Shown: positions 46,127 through 54,977, counted from the first letter of the stretch. The stretch is DNA of 64,000 nucleotides from Seongchinamella sediminis (GCF_003457605.1 NZ_QRAN01000011.1:62001-126000), one strand, 5' to 3'. Notes: generated by a model not told the origin, from the sequence alone. Made by a program: numbers and translations.

Positions 46127-47863
46127 TCAGTGGCCAGTGGCCTCTCCTGATCCCACCGGTACCCGGATGTGCTCAACCATTTCCTGCACATGCTCAGGCG
46201 GTTCAGCTGTCACCTTGGACACCGCGAAGGCCACCGCAAAGTTCACCACCGCACCCACGCAGCCGAAGGCGTTGGGCTCGATACCCATGAACCAGTTGTC
46301 GCCACCGGGCTGGACCCAGGCCGTTCCGGGGATGAACATGATGCCCTTGTGCTGGAACACGTAGTAAAGGGTAACGCCGATACCGGCTACCATGCCCGCA
46401 ATCGCGCCCTCCTTGGTCACACCCTTGGAGAAGATACCCATCATCAGTGCCGGGAAGATCGAGGAAGCGGCCAGGCCGAAGGCCAGTGCCACCGTACCCG
46501 CGGCGAATCCCGGTGGATTCAGCCCCAGGTAACCGGCGCCCAGAATCGCCACCGCCATGGCGATACGGCTCGCCATAAGCTCGCTCTTCTCCGAAATGTT
46601 GGGCGTGAAAATGCCCTTCATCAGGTCATGGGAAATGGCCGAGGATATCGCCAACAGCAGGCCGGCCGCAGTGGACAGCGCTGCCGCCAGGCCGCCCGCT
46701 GCCACCAGGGCAATCACCCAGTTGGGGAGCTTGGCGATTTCGGGGTTGGCCAGCACCATGATGTCGTTGTCGATCTTGACCATCTCGTTGATGTCTTTAT
46801 CCGCCGAGTACTGGATACGGCCGTCACCGTTCTTGTCCTCGAAGGCCAGCAGACCGGTAGTCTCCCAGTTTTTGAACCACTGGGGACGTTCCTCGATCGC
46901 CAGGTATTCACCGGGTGAGGGTTCCAGAGTCTGCATCAGGTTCAGGCGAGCCATGCCAGCCACCGCAGGGGCAGTGGTGTAGAGGATGGCGATGAACACC
47001 AGTGCCCACCCCGCTGAGGAGCGGGCGTCCTTCACCTTGGGTACGGTAAAGAAGCGGATGATCACGTGCGGCAGGCCCGCAGTACCGATCATCAGCGACA
47101 GGGTGTAGGCGAACATGTTGATGCCGCTCAGGCGCACATTCGTGGTGTACTCCTTGAAGCCCAGGTCAGTGACCACCATATCCAGCTTGTCCAGCAGGTA
47201 GATGTCCGTACCGATCAGTTTGCTACCCAGGCCCAGCTGGGGCAGCGGGTTGCCGGTCAACTGCAGGCTGATGAAGATAGCCGGAATGGTGTAGGCCAGG
47301 ATCAGCACGCAGTACTGGGCAATCTGGGTGTAGGTAATACCCTTCATGCCGCCGAGCACCGCATAGAAGAACACGATGGTCATGCCCACGTAGAGACCGG
47401 TGTCGTAATCCACTTCCAGGAAGCGGGAGAAGGCTACGCCCACCCCTTTCATCTGGCCGATCACGTAGGTCACCGAACAGATGATGAGACAGATCACCGC
47501 CACCGCGCGCGCCGATTTTGAGTAGAAGCGGTCACCGATAAACTCGGGCACGGTGAACTTGCCGTACTTGCGCAGGTAGGGCGCCAGCAACATGGCGAGA
47601 ATCACATAACCACCGGTCCATCCCATCAGGAACACCGAACCGCCGTAGCCGCCGTAGCTGAGGGCGATCAAGCCTGCCATGGAAATGAAGGATGCCGCTG
47701 ACATCCAGTCAGCCGCCGTTGCCATGCCGTTCTGTACCGGGTGAATACCGCCGCCAGCCACGTAGAAATCCTTGGTGGATCCCGCTCGGGCCCAGATGGC
47801 GATGCCGATGTAGAGGGCGAAGGTCAGGCCCACTACGATATACGTTAATGTTTGCAGATCCAT
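46127..47863 (-). CDS. sodium:solute symporter, acetate/carboxylate type (VC_2705-like subfamily)
   Basis: The 578-residue SLC5-family protein has about 13 membrane spans. It includes GGIHPVQNGMATAADWMSAASFI (near residue 40, split over the substrate region) and GGLAAALSTAAGLLLAISSAISHDL (near 400), the classic SSS signature. Between spans a hydrophilic insert carries DKNGDGRIQYSA (about 342-353), an EF-hand-like loop. It most likely imports acetate or another short-chain carboxylate with sodium. A GGGAG site precedes the ATG, 12 bp after the DUF4212 gene, its probable small subunit. Palindromic operators lie upstream of that gene. Confidence 0.92.
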   Translation of the reverse strand: MDLQTLTYIVVGLTFALYIGIAIWARAGSTKDFYVAGGGIHPVQNGMATAADWMSAASFISMAGLIALSYGGYGGSVFLMGWTGGYVILAMLLAPYLRKYGKFTVPEFIGDRFYSKSARAVAVICLIICSVTYVIGQMKGVGVAFSRFLEVDYDTGLYVGMTIVFFYAVLGGMKGITYTQIAQYCVLILAYTIPAIFISLQLTGNPLPQLGLGSKLIGTDIYLLDKLDMVVTDLGFKEYTTNVRLSGINMFAYTLSLMIGTAGLPHVIIRFFTVPKVKDARSSAGWALVFIAILYTTAPAVAGMARLNLMQTLEPSPGEYLAIEERPQWFKNWETTGLLAFEDKNGDGRIQYSADKDINEMVKIDNDIMVLANPEIAKLPNWVIALVAAGGLAAALSTAAGLLLAISSAISHDLMKGIFTPNISEKSELMASRIAMAVAILGAGYLGLNPPGFAAGTVALAFGLAASSIFPALMMGIFSKGVTKEGAIAGMVAGIGVTLYYVFQHKGIMFIPGTAWVQPGGDNWFMGIEPNAFGCVGAVVNFAVAFAVSKVTAEPPEHVQEMVEHIRVPVGSGEATGH

Positions 47864-47875
47864 GTTCAGAGCTCC

Positions 47876-48145
47876 CTATTCGTCTTCTTCGACGCCGAAC
47901 TCACGGTCCAGGTCGCCCATTTTTTTGGCGTAGTAAAAAATCAACACCACGAAAACATAGATGGAGCCCTGCTGGGCAAACCAGAAGCCGAGCTTGTAGC
48001 CGCCTATCTGGATCTGGTTGAGCACATCCACGAGGATAATGCCGAAGCCATAGCTGACGACGAACCAGATCACCAGCAACTTGACCATCAGGGACAAGTT
48101 GCGGCGCCAGTAAGCCTTCGCCTGCTCTGCGTTTAGTGGGGACAT
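47876..48145 (-). CDS. DUF4212 small membrane subunit of the symporter
   Basis: The 89-residue protein has two membrane spans (LLVIWFVVSYGFGIILVDVLNQ and GFWFAQQGSIYVFVVLIFYYA, each split here) and an acidic C-terminus. DUF4212 proteins are nearly always encoded directly before VC_2705-type sodium:solute symporters and are thought to be a small subunit. It has a near-perfect Shine-Dalgarno sequence (AAGGAGGTG), 6-7 bases before the ATG, so translation should be strong. The promoter region is shared with the divergent porin gene and holds four copies of a GACC-NN-GGTC-type palindrome. Confidence 0.93.
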   Translation of the reverse strand: MSPLNAEQAKAYWRRNLSLMVKLLVIWFVVSYGFGIILVDVLNQIQIGGYKLGFWFAQQGSIYVFVVLIFYYAKKMGDLDREFGVEEDE

Positions 48146-48218
48146 TACACACCTCCTTCAGGTGTTGTTATCGATTATTGCCACCGGGATGGTACTCCCG
48201 GCCGCCTGTTCTTACCCT

Positions 48219-48232
48219 TAGACCTTGGTCTA
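48219..48232. promoter_or_regulatory. 14-bp palindrome, site 1 (symporter/porin gap)
   Basis: TAGACCTTGGTCTA: two perfect 6-bp arms about TT. An identical copy lies 72 bp away, and related copies lie before the response-regulator gene. It is a candidate binding site for the LuxR-type response regulator encoded at 50537. Confidence 0.7.
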
Positions 48233-48290
48233 TCCAGACCACGGACGACTTACCCGCTTATAGTCACACTTCGCTTGCCCGCGGATAAAT

Positions 48291-48304
48291 TAGACCTTGG
48301 TCTA
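48291..48304. promoter_or_regulatory. 14-bp palindrome, site 2 (symporter/porin gap)
   Basis: Identical to site 1 in all 14 positions, 72 bp downstream, about 110 bp before the porin start codon. Confidence 0.7.
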
Positions 48305-48320
48305 CGGGCTGCAGCGCCTT

Positions 48321-48334
48321 CCGACCAAGGTCCC
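48321..48334. promoter_or_regulatory. palindrome, site 3 (symporter/porin gap)
   Basis: The core GACCAAGGTC (48323-48332) is perfect; the outer two bases of each arm differ from sites 1 and 2. Confidence 0.5.
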
Positions 48335-48335
48335 A

Positions 48336-48349
48336 TCGACCAAAGTCCA
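48336..48349. promoter_or_regulatory. palindrome, site 4 (symporter/porin gap)
   Basis: TCGACCAAAGTCCA, a weaker copy (core GACC-AA-AGTC), centred 15 bp after site 3. The spacing suggests paired dimers. Confidence 0.42.
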
Positions 48350-48412
48350 ATTGGTTTTGGACTGAAATCGGCGGACTCTGTCGCAGTCAATCGACCACAC
48401 ACGGAGAACGTT

Positions 48413-49513
48413 ATGTCTCACATAAAAATTAAAGCTCTCACCGCCGCTGTCGCACTCTGTGCCGCACCGCAGGCATTCTCAGGCTACACATTCGACCTCG
48501 GCGACGGTAACCAGCTCACCTTCGGCGGCTACATCAAGGCCGACGTCCGCTATGTAGACGGTGATGTCGGCTACCAGGACTACTGGCGCGGCAACAACCC
48601 GGGCTTTGCTGACACCTCAAAAACCCACTTCAACGTGAAAGAGACACGCTTCAACACCAAGTACACCCACGGTGATGTGACCGCGTTTATCGAGATGGAC
48701 TTCTACGGCGGCGACGGCAATGAGGTGGCCACCAACGGCACCAACCCCCGCCTGCGCCACGCCTTCATCGACTACAAGGGATGGCGCGCGGGCCAGTTCT
48801 GGTCAACCTTCACCCCACTGAAGGCATTCCCTGACGCCCTGGATTTCGGTGGCCCGATTGTCGGTGAGGTGTTCATCCGCCAGCCGATGATTCGCTACTC
48901 TACCGGCGGGTTCAGCATCGCCGTGGAAAACCCGGAAACCTGGGGCGGCGACACCCCCACCGGCGTTAACTCCAACGGCGGCGGCTCTACCGGCATCGAT
49001 AACGACGAGGACATTCCGGACCTGATCGCCACCTACGCCTTCAAGGGCGACTGGGGTGAAGTCCAGGCGGGGGTGCTCGCGCGCAAACTGGAGCAGGGTG
49101 GTGTCGACGAGACGGCGATCGCCGGTAACGTTGGCGGGCGGATCAATATCGGCAAGGACGATATTCGCTTCCAGGTCAACGTCGGTGAATCCGGCCGCTA
49201 CGTCGGTGCGGGCATGGTCAACGACATCGTCCTTGACCCGGTAACGGGTGACAAGGAAGTCGAAGACACCACGGCCTTCACCATCGCCTACCGCCACCTG
49301 TGGAGCGACAAATGGCGCAGCACCCTGTACTACGGTGAAGCGACCACCGATGTGCTTGAACTCGATCGCTCCCACTGGGGTGTCAACCTCATCCGCCAGC
49401 TGACTCCCGCGCTGTCAGTAGGCGGCGAGCTGGGCCAGTTCTCGGTCGATGATGACCTCGGCGAAACCGGCGACTCCAACTACTTCCAGGTGTCCTTCAA
49501 GTTCGGCATCTAA
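48413..49513 (+). CDS. outer-membrane porin, DcaP-like
   Basis: The 366-residue protein has a signal peptide (MSHIKIKALTAAVALCAAPQAFS) and then an antiparallel-strand pattern starting FDLGDGNQLTFGGYIKADVRY and ending in FQVSFKFGI. The terminal Phe/Ile strand is typical for outer-membrane insertion. The pattern and the motif around FIDYKGWRAGQFWSTF resemble DcaP-family trimeric porins, which pass dicarboxylates and related acids. The ATG at 48413 has a GGAG site; an upstream GTG/ATG frame opening is ignored because it precedes the signal peptide. Shared operators with the divergent symporter suggest a joint uptake system. A strong terminator follows. Confidence 0.88.
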   Translation: MSHIKIKALTAAVALCAAPQAFSGYTFDLGDGNQLTFGGYIKADVRYVDGDVGYQDYWRGNNPGFADTSKTHFNVKETRFNTKYTHGDVTAFIEMDFYGGDGNEVATNGTNPRLRHAFIDYKGWRAGQFWSTFTPLKAFPDALDFGGPIVGEVFIRQPMIRYSTGGFSIAVENPETWGGDTPTGVNSNGGGSTGIDNDEDIPDLIATYAFKGDWGEVQAGVLARKLEQGGVDETAIAGNVGGRINIGKDDIRFQVNVGESGRYVGAGMVNDIVLDPVTGDKEVEDTTAFTIAYRHLWSDKWRSTLYYGEATTDVLELDRSHWGVNLIRQLTPALSVGGELGQFSVDDDLGETGDSNYFQVSFKFGI

Positions 49514-49529
49514 CGCGCTGCAAGCGCGA

Positions 49530-49561
49530 GGGGCTGGCCCGGCGGGCCAGCCCCTTTTTTG
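49530..49561 (+). terminator. Rho-independent terminator after the porin gene
   Basis: A perfect 11-bp GC-rich stem (49530-49540 with 49544-49554), a 3-nt loop and a run of T (49555-49561), 17 bp after the porin stop. No matching A run exists for the other strand. Confidence 0.93.
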
Positions 49562-49605
49562 TGTTGCTGTCTCTTCCGGCGCGGATAAACCGGTACCGGC
49601 CGCTG

Positions 49606-50262
49606 TTACAGCTGGTCGATCGCCCAGCCCAGGAATTCCTTGCGGGTTTGCTGGTCAGCCCGTTGCCACCACAGCTGCAGCATCTCCGCCGGGGAGGCCC
49701 CTGAAGTTTCTATCGGCGCCGGGGCTGCCGCGGGGGCGTTGCCGGACACCGCTTCGGCCACGTCCGCCGACGCGGAGGGGGCCGGCGCGACTGGCACTGC
49801 CGACGCTACCTGCTCGCTGCCATACAGCTTGGCGGCGAAATCACGCCTTACCTCTGTCCGGGTCAGGGTGAACTGCGCCCTGCTGCCGTCCTCGCGGGTG
49901 ATCACTACCTCCGGCGTACGGGCGAATTCCTGCGGATCCCTGACCGGCTCGCCTCCCGCCGGCGCCAGTGTGTAGGCGGCGTCATCGGACGCGTCCAGGG
50001 TGACAATAAACGCTGCTGACTTGACCGACTCCATGGTGTCGTTGAAGTCGGATTCCATCATGTCCGCATAGCGCAGCGCGATCTCGTGGTGACCTGCATC
50101 AAACTGCAGCTCGTCCTGGTGAAAGACCAGGCTGCGCTCGATCATCTGGCCATTGAGGGCAATGAATTCAAAAGACAGGGGAATGGTGAGGCTGGCGGCA
50201 GCCAGTGGCGATGACGCCAGGGCAGTGCCCAGCGCCACGGCCGCAGAAAGCGATGTTTTCAT
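49606..50262 (-). CDS. DUF2057 (YccT-family) exported protein
   Basis: The 218-residue protein has a signal peptide (MKTSLSAAVALGTALASSPLAAA). A DUF2057-like domain follows (about 24-155: IPLSFEFIALNGQ, GHHEIALRYADMME, FIVTLDASDDAAYTLAP), then an Ala/Pro/Ser-rich linker and a short C-terminal helix MLQLWWQRADQQTRKEFLGW that is also found alone in related proteins. Its function is unknown in the family as a whole. AAGGA lies 9 bases before the ATG. The gene diverges from the response regulator, with two operator-like palindromes in the gap. Confidence 0.84.
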   Translation of the reverse strand: MKTSLSAAVALGTALASSPLAAASLTIPLSFEFIALNGQMIERSLVFHQDELQFDAGHHEIALRYADMMESDFNDTMESVKSAAFIVTLDASDDAAYTLAPAGGEPVRDPQEFARTPEVVITREDGSRAQFTLTRTEVRRDFAAKLYGSEQVASAVPVAPAPSASADVAEAVSGNAPAAAPAPIETSGASPAEMLQLWWQRADQQTRKEFLGWAIDQL

Positions 50263-50322
50263 TATTCGGTCCTTTCGACAGAGGGGTGCCGACATAATGT
50301 AACCTGCCGGCCGGAAAATTAT

Positions 50323-50336
50323 TAGACATTAGTCCA
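50323..50336. promoter_or_regulatory. palindrome, site 5 (DUF2057/response-regulator gap)
   Basis: TAGACATTAGTCCA aligns with sites 1 and 2 in 10 of 14 positions and keeps the arm-2 bp-arm layout. It lies about 60 bp upstream of the DUF2057 start and 200 bp upstream of the response-regulator start. Confidence 0.5.
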
Positions 50337-50351
50337 GTCCACGCCCATTTC

Positions 50352-50365
50352 CCGACTAAAGTCTA
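50352..50365. promoter_or_regulatory. palindrome, site 6 (DUF2057/response-regulator gap)
   Basis: CCGACTAAAGTCTA keeps the core GACT-AA-AGTC as a perfect inverted repeat and the outer TA on one side. Its centre is 29 bp from that of site 5. Confidence 0.5.
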
Positions 50366-50536
50366 ATGCCGGATCGTGCGGCTGTGCCTAGACTCAATCC
50401 TGTCACTGTTTACCCCCCACAGCGGGCCATCGCGGTCACTGTGTTCGCCGGGCCTTGTGCCCGGTTTTTTTGCCGCGCTTTACAGGCCAGCCCCGCTCCG
50501 CGACAATGGCCGCATAATAACAGCGGACTTTATCCC

Positions 50537-51214
50537 TTGAGCTCTAATACACCTTGCATCCTGGTTGCAGACGACCATCCGCTTTTTCGCGCCGCACTGC
50601 AGCAGGTGCTCAGCCAGATTTATCCCGACGCCGAGCTTTACCAGGCCGCCAGCGTGGCCGAGTTGCAGCAGCAGGTCGAGCAGCACCCCGCCCTGTCCCT
50701 GCTCCTGCTCGACCTGCACATGCCCGGGGCCCTGGGCTTTTCCGCCCTGTCGTGGTTTATCGGCCAGCACCCGGATACACCGGCCATCATGGTATCTGCC
50801 AATTTCCACCCGGAAACGGTGCGCCGCGCGATTGATCACGGCGCCGCGGGGTTCCTGTCCAAGTCGACCGGCGTCGAGGCAATGGCGGACTGTATTGGCC
50901 GGGTCATGGCGGGAGAGCGGGGGCTGCACCCCGGGCTGGACGCCGGGGCCGCCGGCGCGAGCCTGCAGTCGCTGGATGTGGCGGATGCCCTGGCCAGCCT
51001 GACCCCGCAACAGTTCCGGGTCGCCTCCATGCTCGTCGAGGGCCTGCTCAACAAGCAGATTGCCTACGAACTCGAGGTCAAGGAAGCGACCATCAAGGCC
51101 CACATGACGGAAATTTTCCGCAAGCTGGGCGTACACTCGCGCACCCAGGCGGTGCTGGCGCTGGGCAGTCTTGCCGTCGATCCTCCCCAGGACCTGACCG
51201 CCCCGCCCTGCTGA
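50537..51214 (+). CDS. LuxR/NarL-type response regulator
   Basis: The 225-residue protein has a receiver domain (about 5-120: acidic pair D12-D13, phospho-acceptor D59 in LLLDLHMPG, K109) and a LuxR-type HTH (about 155-215: LTPQQFRVASMLVEGLLNKQIA and VKEATIKAHMTEIFRKLGV). The TTG at 50537 places the receiver at the N-terminus; the ATG at 50366 would add 57 unrelated residues and lies at the edge of an operator-like site. No sensor kinase is in the window. By analogy with acetate-switch regulators of the CrbR/ErbR kind it probably controls the symporter and porin. That link is inferred from position and the shared palindromes. Confidence 0.88.
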   Translation: MSSNTPCILVADDHPLFRAALQQVLSQIYPDAELYQAASVAELQQQVEQHPALSLLLLDLHMPGALGFSALSWFIGQHPDTPAIMVSANFHPETVRRAIDHGAAGFLSKSTGVEAMADCIGRVMAGERGLHPGLDAGAAGASLQSLDVADALASLTPQQFRVASMLVEGLLNKQIAYELEVKEATIKAHMTEIFRKLGVHSRTQAVLALGSLAVDPPQDLTAPPC

Positions 51215-51341
51215 TCGCCGCAGCCCGGTTAGCGGACCCGCTTCCAGCGAGCGGTAATCCAGACGGATTTGCTGCCTCATCCAGCCACCCCGCGACAAAT
51301 GATGCCGTACCCGGCCCGGTGATGGTTTATACTGGCCGACC

Positions 51342-53156
51342 ATGACCAGCGCCCTGAACATTCTCCAGCACACCTTTGGCTACGACCGCTTTCGCCCGCC
51401 CCAGGACGAGATTATCGCCACCCTCATCGACGGCGGCGATGCGCTGGTGCTGATGCCCACGGGCGGCGGCAAGTCCCTCTGCTATCAGGTCCCGGCCATC
51501 GCCCGGCCCGGCTGCGGGGTGGTGATATCACCGCTTATCGCCCTGATGCAGGACCAGGTCAGCGCCCTGCGACAGCTGGGTGTGCGCGCCGCATTCCTCA
51601 ATTCCACCCTGGACCCGGGCCAGGCCAGGCAGGTGGAGGAAGACCTGCTGCACGGGCAGCTGGACCTGCTGTACATCGCCCCCGAGCGTCTGGCCCAGGA
51701 GCGCACCCACAATCTGCTGCAGCGCTCCCCCATTGCCCTGTTCGCGATTGACGAGGCCCACTGCGTGTCCCAGTGGGGGCACGATTTCCGCGCCGATTAC
51801 CTGCAATTGAGTGTACTGCACGAGCGCCACCCGGATGTACCGCGGGTTGCACTGACCGCCACCGCCGACGAGCGTACCCGCGGCGAAATCATCCAGCGCC
51901 TGGACCTGAGCGGGGCGCGGCAATTCATCGCCGGCTTTGACCGTCCCAATATCCGCTACCGCATCGGCCTCAAGCAGAACGCAAAACAGCAGCTGCTGCG
52001 TTTCCTGCAGGATGAACACCCGCGGGACGCGGGCATCGTCTACTGCCTGTCACGGAAAAAGACTGAGGACATTGCCTTCTGGCTGCAGCAGCAGGGCTTC
52101 AATGCCCTGCCCTATCACGCCGGCCTCGATGCCGGCATCAGGGCTGATTACCAGTCCCGCTTCCTGCGCGAGGATGCCGCCATCATGGTGGCCACCGTGG
52201 CCTTCGGCATGGGTATCGACAAGCCGGACGTGCGCTTTGTGGCGCACCTGGATATGCCCAAAACGGTAGAGTCGTACTATCAGGAAACCGGCCGCGCCGG
52301 CCGCGACGGCGGACCCGCCGATGCCTGGATGATTTACGGCCTGCAGGATGTGATCAAGCTCCGGCAGATGCTCAGCGCCTCCGAGGGCAACGAGGAGTAC
52401 AAGCGCGCGGAACAGCACCGGCTCAACGCCATGCTGGGCCTGTGCGAGATCACCTCCTGCCGGCGGCAGAGCCTGCTCAAGTACTTTGGTGAACAGCTGC
52501 GGCAGCCCTGCGGCAATTGCGACAGCTGCCTGGAGCCGGTGGACACCTGGGACGGCACCGAGGCGGCCCGCAAGGCGCTGTCGGCGGTGTACCGCACGGG
52601 CCAGCGTTTTGGGGTCAACCACCTGGTGGATGTGCTGCGCGGTAGCGAGGCGGAGAAAATCTACCAGTTCGAGCACCACCGCTTGCCGACCTACGGGGTC
52701 GGCAGGGACCTGGATGCCAATCAGTGGCGCTCCGTATACCGGCAACTGGTAGCCCGGGGTTACCTGCGGGTAGACATGGAGCGCTTCGGCGCCCTGTGCC
52801 TCGAGGAACAGTGTCGCCCACTGCTGCGCGGCGAGGAGAGCATCCAGTTACGCCGCGAAGCCGCCCGGGGAAAAGCCAGGCAGCAGACCCGGACCGCATT
52901 ACCGGACAACATCGATGTCGAACTGTGGGAAGCGCTGCGCGAAAGACGCCGCGAACTCGCCGAGGATCAGGGCGTGCCGCCCTATGTGATCTTTCACGAT
53001 CGCACCCTGCAGGAGATGTGCCTTGCCCTGCCGCGCAGCCTGAGCCAGTTCGGCCGCCTGACCGGTGTCGGCGGGCGCAAGCTCGACAAGTACGGAGAGT
53101 CGTTCATCGAAGTTGTTGAAAATCACCTGCAACGGCAATCACTGGCCACCGGCTGA
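51342..53156 (+). CDS. recQ: ATP-dependent DNA helicase RecQ
   Basis: The 604-residue protein (E. coli RecQ 609) unwinds DNA 3' to 5' in recombination and fork repair. Walker A is MPTGGGKS (38-45). The helicase box DEAH is followed by [10 protein letters not shown]. Helicase domain 2 contains [12 protein letters not shown]. The RecQ zinc-binding domain has CEITSCRRQ and PCGNCDSC, then a winged helix and a C-terminal HRDC domain (about 525-600). All domains are complete. arfB follows 42 bp downstream on the same strand. Confidence 0.97.
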   Translation: MTSALNILQHTFGYDRFRPPQDEIIATLIDGGDALVLMPTGGGKSLCYQVPAIARPGCGVVISPLIALMQDQVSALRQLGVRAAFLNSTLDPGQARQVEEDLLHGQLDLLYIAPERLAQERTHNLLQRSPIALFAIDEAHCVSQWGHDFRADYLQLSVLHERHPDVPRVALTATADERTRGEIIQRLDLSGARQFIAGFDRPNIRYRIGLKQNAKQQLLRFLQDEHPRDAGIVYCLSRKKTEDIAFWLQQQGFNALPYHAGLDAGIRADYQSRFLREDAAIMVATVAFGMGIDKPDVRFVAHLDMPKTVESYYQETGRAGRDGGPADAWMIYGLQDVIKLRQMLSASEGNEEYKRAEQHRLNAMLGLCEITSCRRQSLLKYFGEQLRQPCGNCDSCLEPVDTWDGTEAARKALSAVYRTGQRFGVNHLVDVLRGSEAEKIYQFEHHRLPTYGVGRDLDANQWRSVYRQLVARGYLRVDMERFGALCLEEQCRPLLRGEESIQLRREAARGKARQQTRTALPDNIDVELWEALRERRRELAEDQGVPPYVIFHDRTLQEMCLALPRSLSQFGRLTGVGGRKLDKYGESFIEVVENHLQRQSLATG

Positions 53157-53198
53157 GGCACTGGCGGTCGCTGCCAGCCGCGCCAGCAAGGATTAACC

Positions 53199-53618
53199 AT
53201 GAGTGGACTGGAAATATCGAACAAGGTCACCCTGCCGCTGGACGAAATCGAGATCCAGGCAATCCGCGCCCAGGGTGCCGGCGGGCAGAACGTCAACAAG
53301 GTCTCGTCCGCCATTCACCTGCGCTTCGACATCGCGGCGTCATCCCTGCCCGACTTTTACAAGCAACGCCTGGCGCAGAAGCGGGACAGCCGCATCACCG
53401 GCGATGGCGTGATCGTGATCAAGGCCCAGCGCTTCCGCAGCCAGGATCGGAACCGGGAAGACGCCCTGGAGAGGCTGCGCGACATTATCCGCAGCGCGGC
53501 GGTTACCCAGAAGGTAAGGCGGGCCACCCGGCCGACCCGCAGCTCGCAGAAAAAGCGCATGGACAGCAAGACCAAACGCGGCCAGCTCAAGTCCATGCGC
53601 GGCAAGATTGACTACTGA
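53199..53618 (+). CDS. arfB: alternative ribosome-rescue peptidyl-tRNA hydrolase ArfB
   Basis: ArfB (YaeJ) enters stalled ribosomes that lack a stop codon and releases the nascent chain. The 139-residue protein (E. coli 140) has the catalytic GGQ at 28-30 in RAQGAGGQNVNKVSSAIHL, followed by the RF-1 domain, and a basic C-terminal tail (SSQKKRMDSKTKRGQLKSM) that reads the empty mRNA channel. It lies 42 bp after recQ, possibly in the same transcript. Confidence 0.96.
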   Translation: MSGLEISNKVTLPLDEIEIQAIRAQGAGGQNVNKVSSAIHLRFDIAASSLPDFYKQRLAQKRDSRITGDGVIVIKAQRFRSQDRNREDALERLRDIIRSAAVTQKVRRATRPTRSSQKKRMDSKTKRGQLKSMRGKIDY

Positions 53619-53645
53619 CGACGGCGAGTAGCCGTTTCCAGCATC

Positions 53646-53669
53646 CCGGCTGGCGCCGGCGCCAGCCGG
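53646..53669. repeat. 24-bp perfect GC-rich palindrome between convergent genes
   Basis: CCGGCTGGCGCC followed at once by its reverse complement. It lies between the ends of arfB and the DUF7064-like gene. It could form a hairpin that stops or stabilises either transcript, but neither side has a T run. Confidence 0.6.
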
Positions 53670-53711
53670 AGGACCGCCAGCCAGGCGGGCACTGCAAGCA
53701 TAATCCCGCCG

Positions 53712-54839
53712 CTACTTCGCACCATCGAACCAGTCGTCGAATCCGTGGCTGGCGGAAGGGCCTATATGCATTTGCTCCAGCACGCCGTGACCGACCCGGT
53801 CGCCGCTGCGGGCCACCACGACCTGCTGGATATGCAGGTTTTCCAGCGCCAGCGGGTCAAGGTCGGCATCAGTCCAGCTCTCCGCGGCTATCCTCAGCTC
53901 CCCCTGCCACCTGCCATGCCCCCACTCGGGGTGCTGGTAGCCCAGCCCTTTCATCCGGTGCCACAACACCGGCTCCAGGGAGATTTCCAGCGACTCACCG
54001 GACCTGTCGTTCATGGTAATCACCCCGCCGCTGGCGCGCCGGGTACCCGGGACCATGCTCAGGCGGTGATCGACCCTGCCTTTCCAGGTGCGCGCGGCCG
54101 GATCGACAGTTCCCGGAATGGCGTCCGCGCTGGCGTACCGGGGCAGGAAGCCCTGGTCAGTGTGCCACTGGTCGCCGCTGTCATCCTCGAACCAGCCGGC
54201 AAGGCTGCATTCATCCTCCCAGTGGATGGGAACCCAGTTGAAATGCACGGCCTGGAACTCCGCCAGCGGTGCCCCTCCGGTGTAAGCATCACCCACCGGA
54301 CGGATGCCCCAGGAGCGGTCTTTCAAGCCGAAGGTGGTGGCACCATCGACCTGCAACTCCTTGCCGTCGTAACGTATCCAGCCCGACCAGCAGCCAAACT
54401 GGTCCAGGCGGGTGGCATCCATGACCACGTGGCGCTCATTGCGCAGAGTCTGCCTGCCCTCTTCGATGCAGGCAGTGCGCGGAGTGAACAGCAGATCGCA
54501 GGAAATGCCGGTTTCGTTGTCTGCGATAAGCAGCCGGTGGCGCCCCATGGGTTCCAGGATCTGCAAGGCCATGGGACCGATGGTCAGGTCCGTGGGCTCG
54601 TGGGGCGCCCGGCAGGAACCGTGGAACGCGTACTGCCTGCCGTCAATCGCCAGGCTCAGGGAACCATCCAGTATGCCCAGGTTGGGGTAGCGGCAAAGCC
54701 CGACCCCGAAGTAGAAGCTGCCATCGCGAGCGTGGGCGTTGTACCAGTAGCGGTCGTAGTGGAAGCGATCGCTGCTGGCGGTATGAAACACCGGCTCAGC
54801 GGTCTGGTGGATGGGGTAATCGTCAAATTTTGACAGCAT
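53712..54839 (-). CDS. DUF7064/DUF7065-like beta-rich protein, unknown function
   Basis: The 375-residue protein has no signal peptide. It is rich in Trp, aromatic and beta-forming stretches (FHYDRYWYNAHARDG, SWGIRPVGDAYTGG, RWQGELRIAAESWTD), consistent with the lipocalin-like two-domain fold of proteins found in steroid or terpenoid catabolic loci of actinobacteria and marine gammaproteobacteria. The activity is unknown. An ATG at 54839 with GAGG upstream is preferred to a GTG at 54857. It stands alone on the minus strand, with the aldehyde dehydrogenase about 140 bp upstream on the same strand. Confidence 0.72.
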   Translation of the reverse strand: MLSKFDDYPIHQTAEPVFHTASSDRFHYDRYWYNAHARDGSFYFGVGLCRYPNLGILDGSLSLAIDGRQYAFHGSCRAPHEPTDLTIGPMALQILEPMGRHRLLIADNETGISCDLLFTPRTACIEEGRQTLRNERHVVMDATRLDQFGCWSGWIRYDGKELQVDGATTFGLKDRSWGIRPVGDAYTGGAPLAEFQAVHFNWVPIHWEDECSLAGWFEDDSGDQWHTDQGFLPRYASADAIPGTVDPAARTWKGRVDHRLSMVPGTRRASGGVITMNDRSGESLEISLEPVLWHRMKGLGYQHPEWGHGRWQGELRIAAESWTDADLDPLALENLHIQQVVVARSGDRVGHGVLEQMHIGPSASHGFDDWFDGAK

Positions 54840-54977
54840 CTGGGGCCTCGATGTCACTTAACTGTACAGCCGTATAGTAAACACTTCGGCCCCCACTGGC
54901 CAGCCGCCTGTCTGCACTGTCGGCGCGGGAATAGCGACCCCGCAGACCGGGGTCGCTGGCGATGCCTGTGCTGTCGG

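Noticed and set aside
48146-48218. Sigma54 promoter before DUF4212
   Set aside because: No TGGCAC-N5-TTGC match was found in either orientation.
50366-50536. ATG at 50366 as start of the response regulator
   Set aside because: It would add 57 residues without family similarity ahead of the receiver domain and begins right at an operator-like palindrome.
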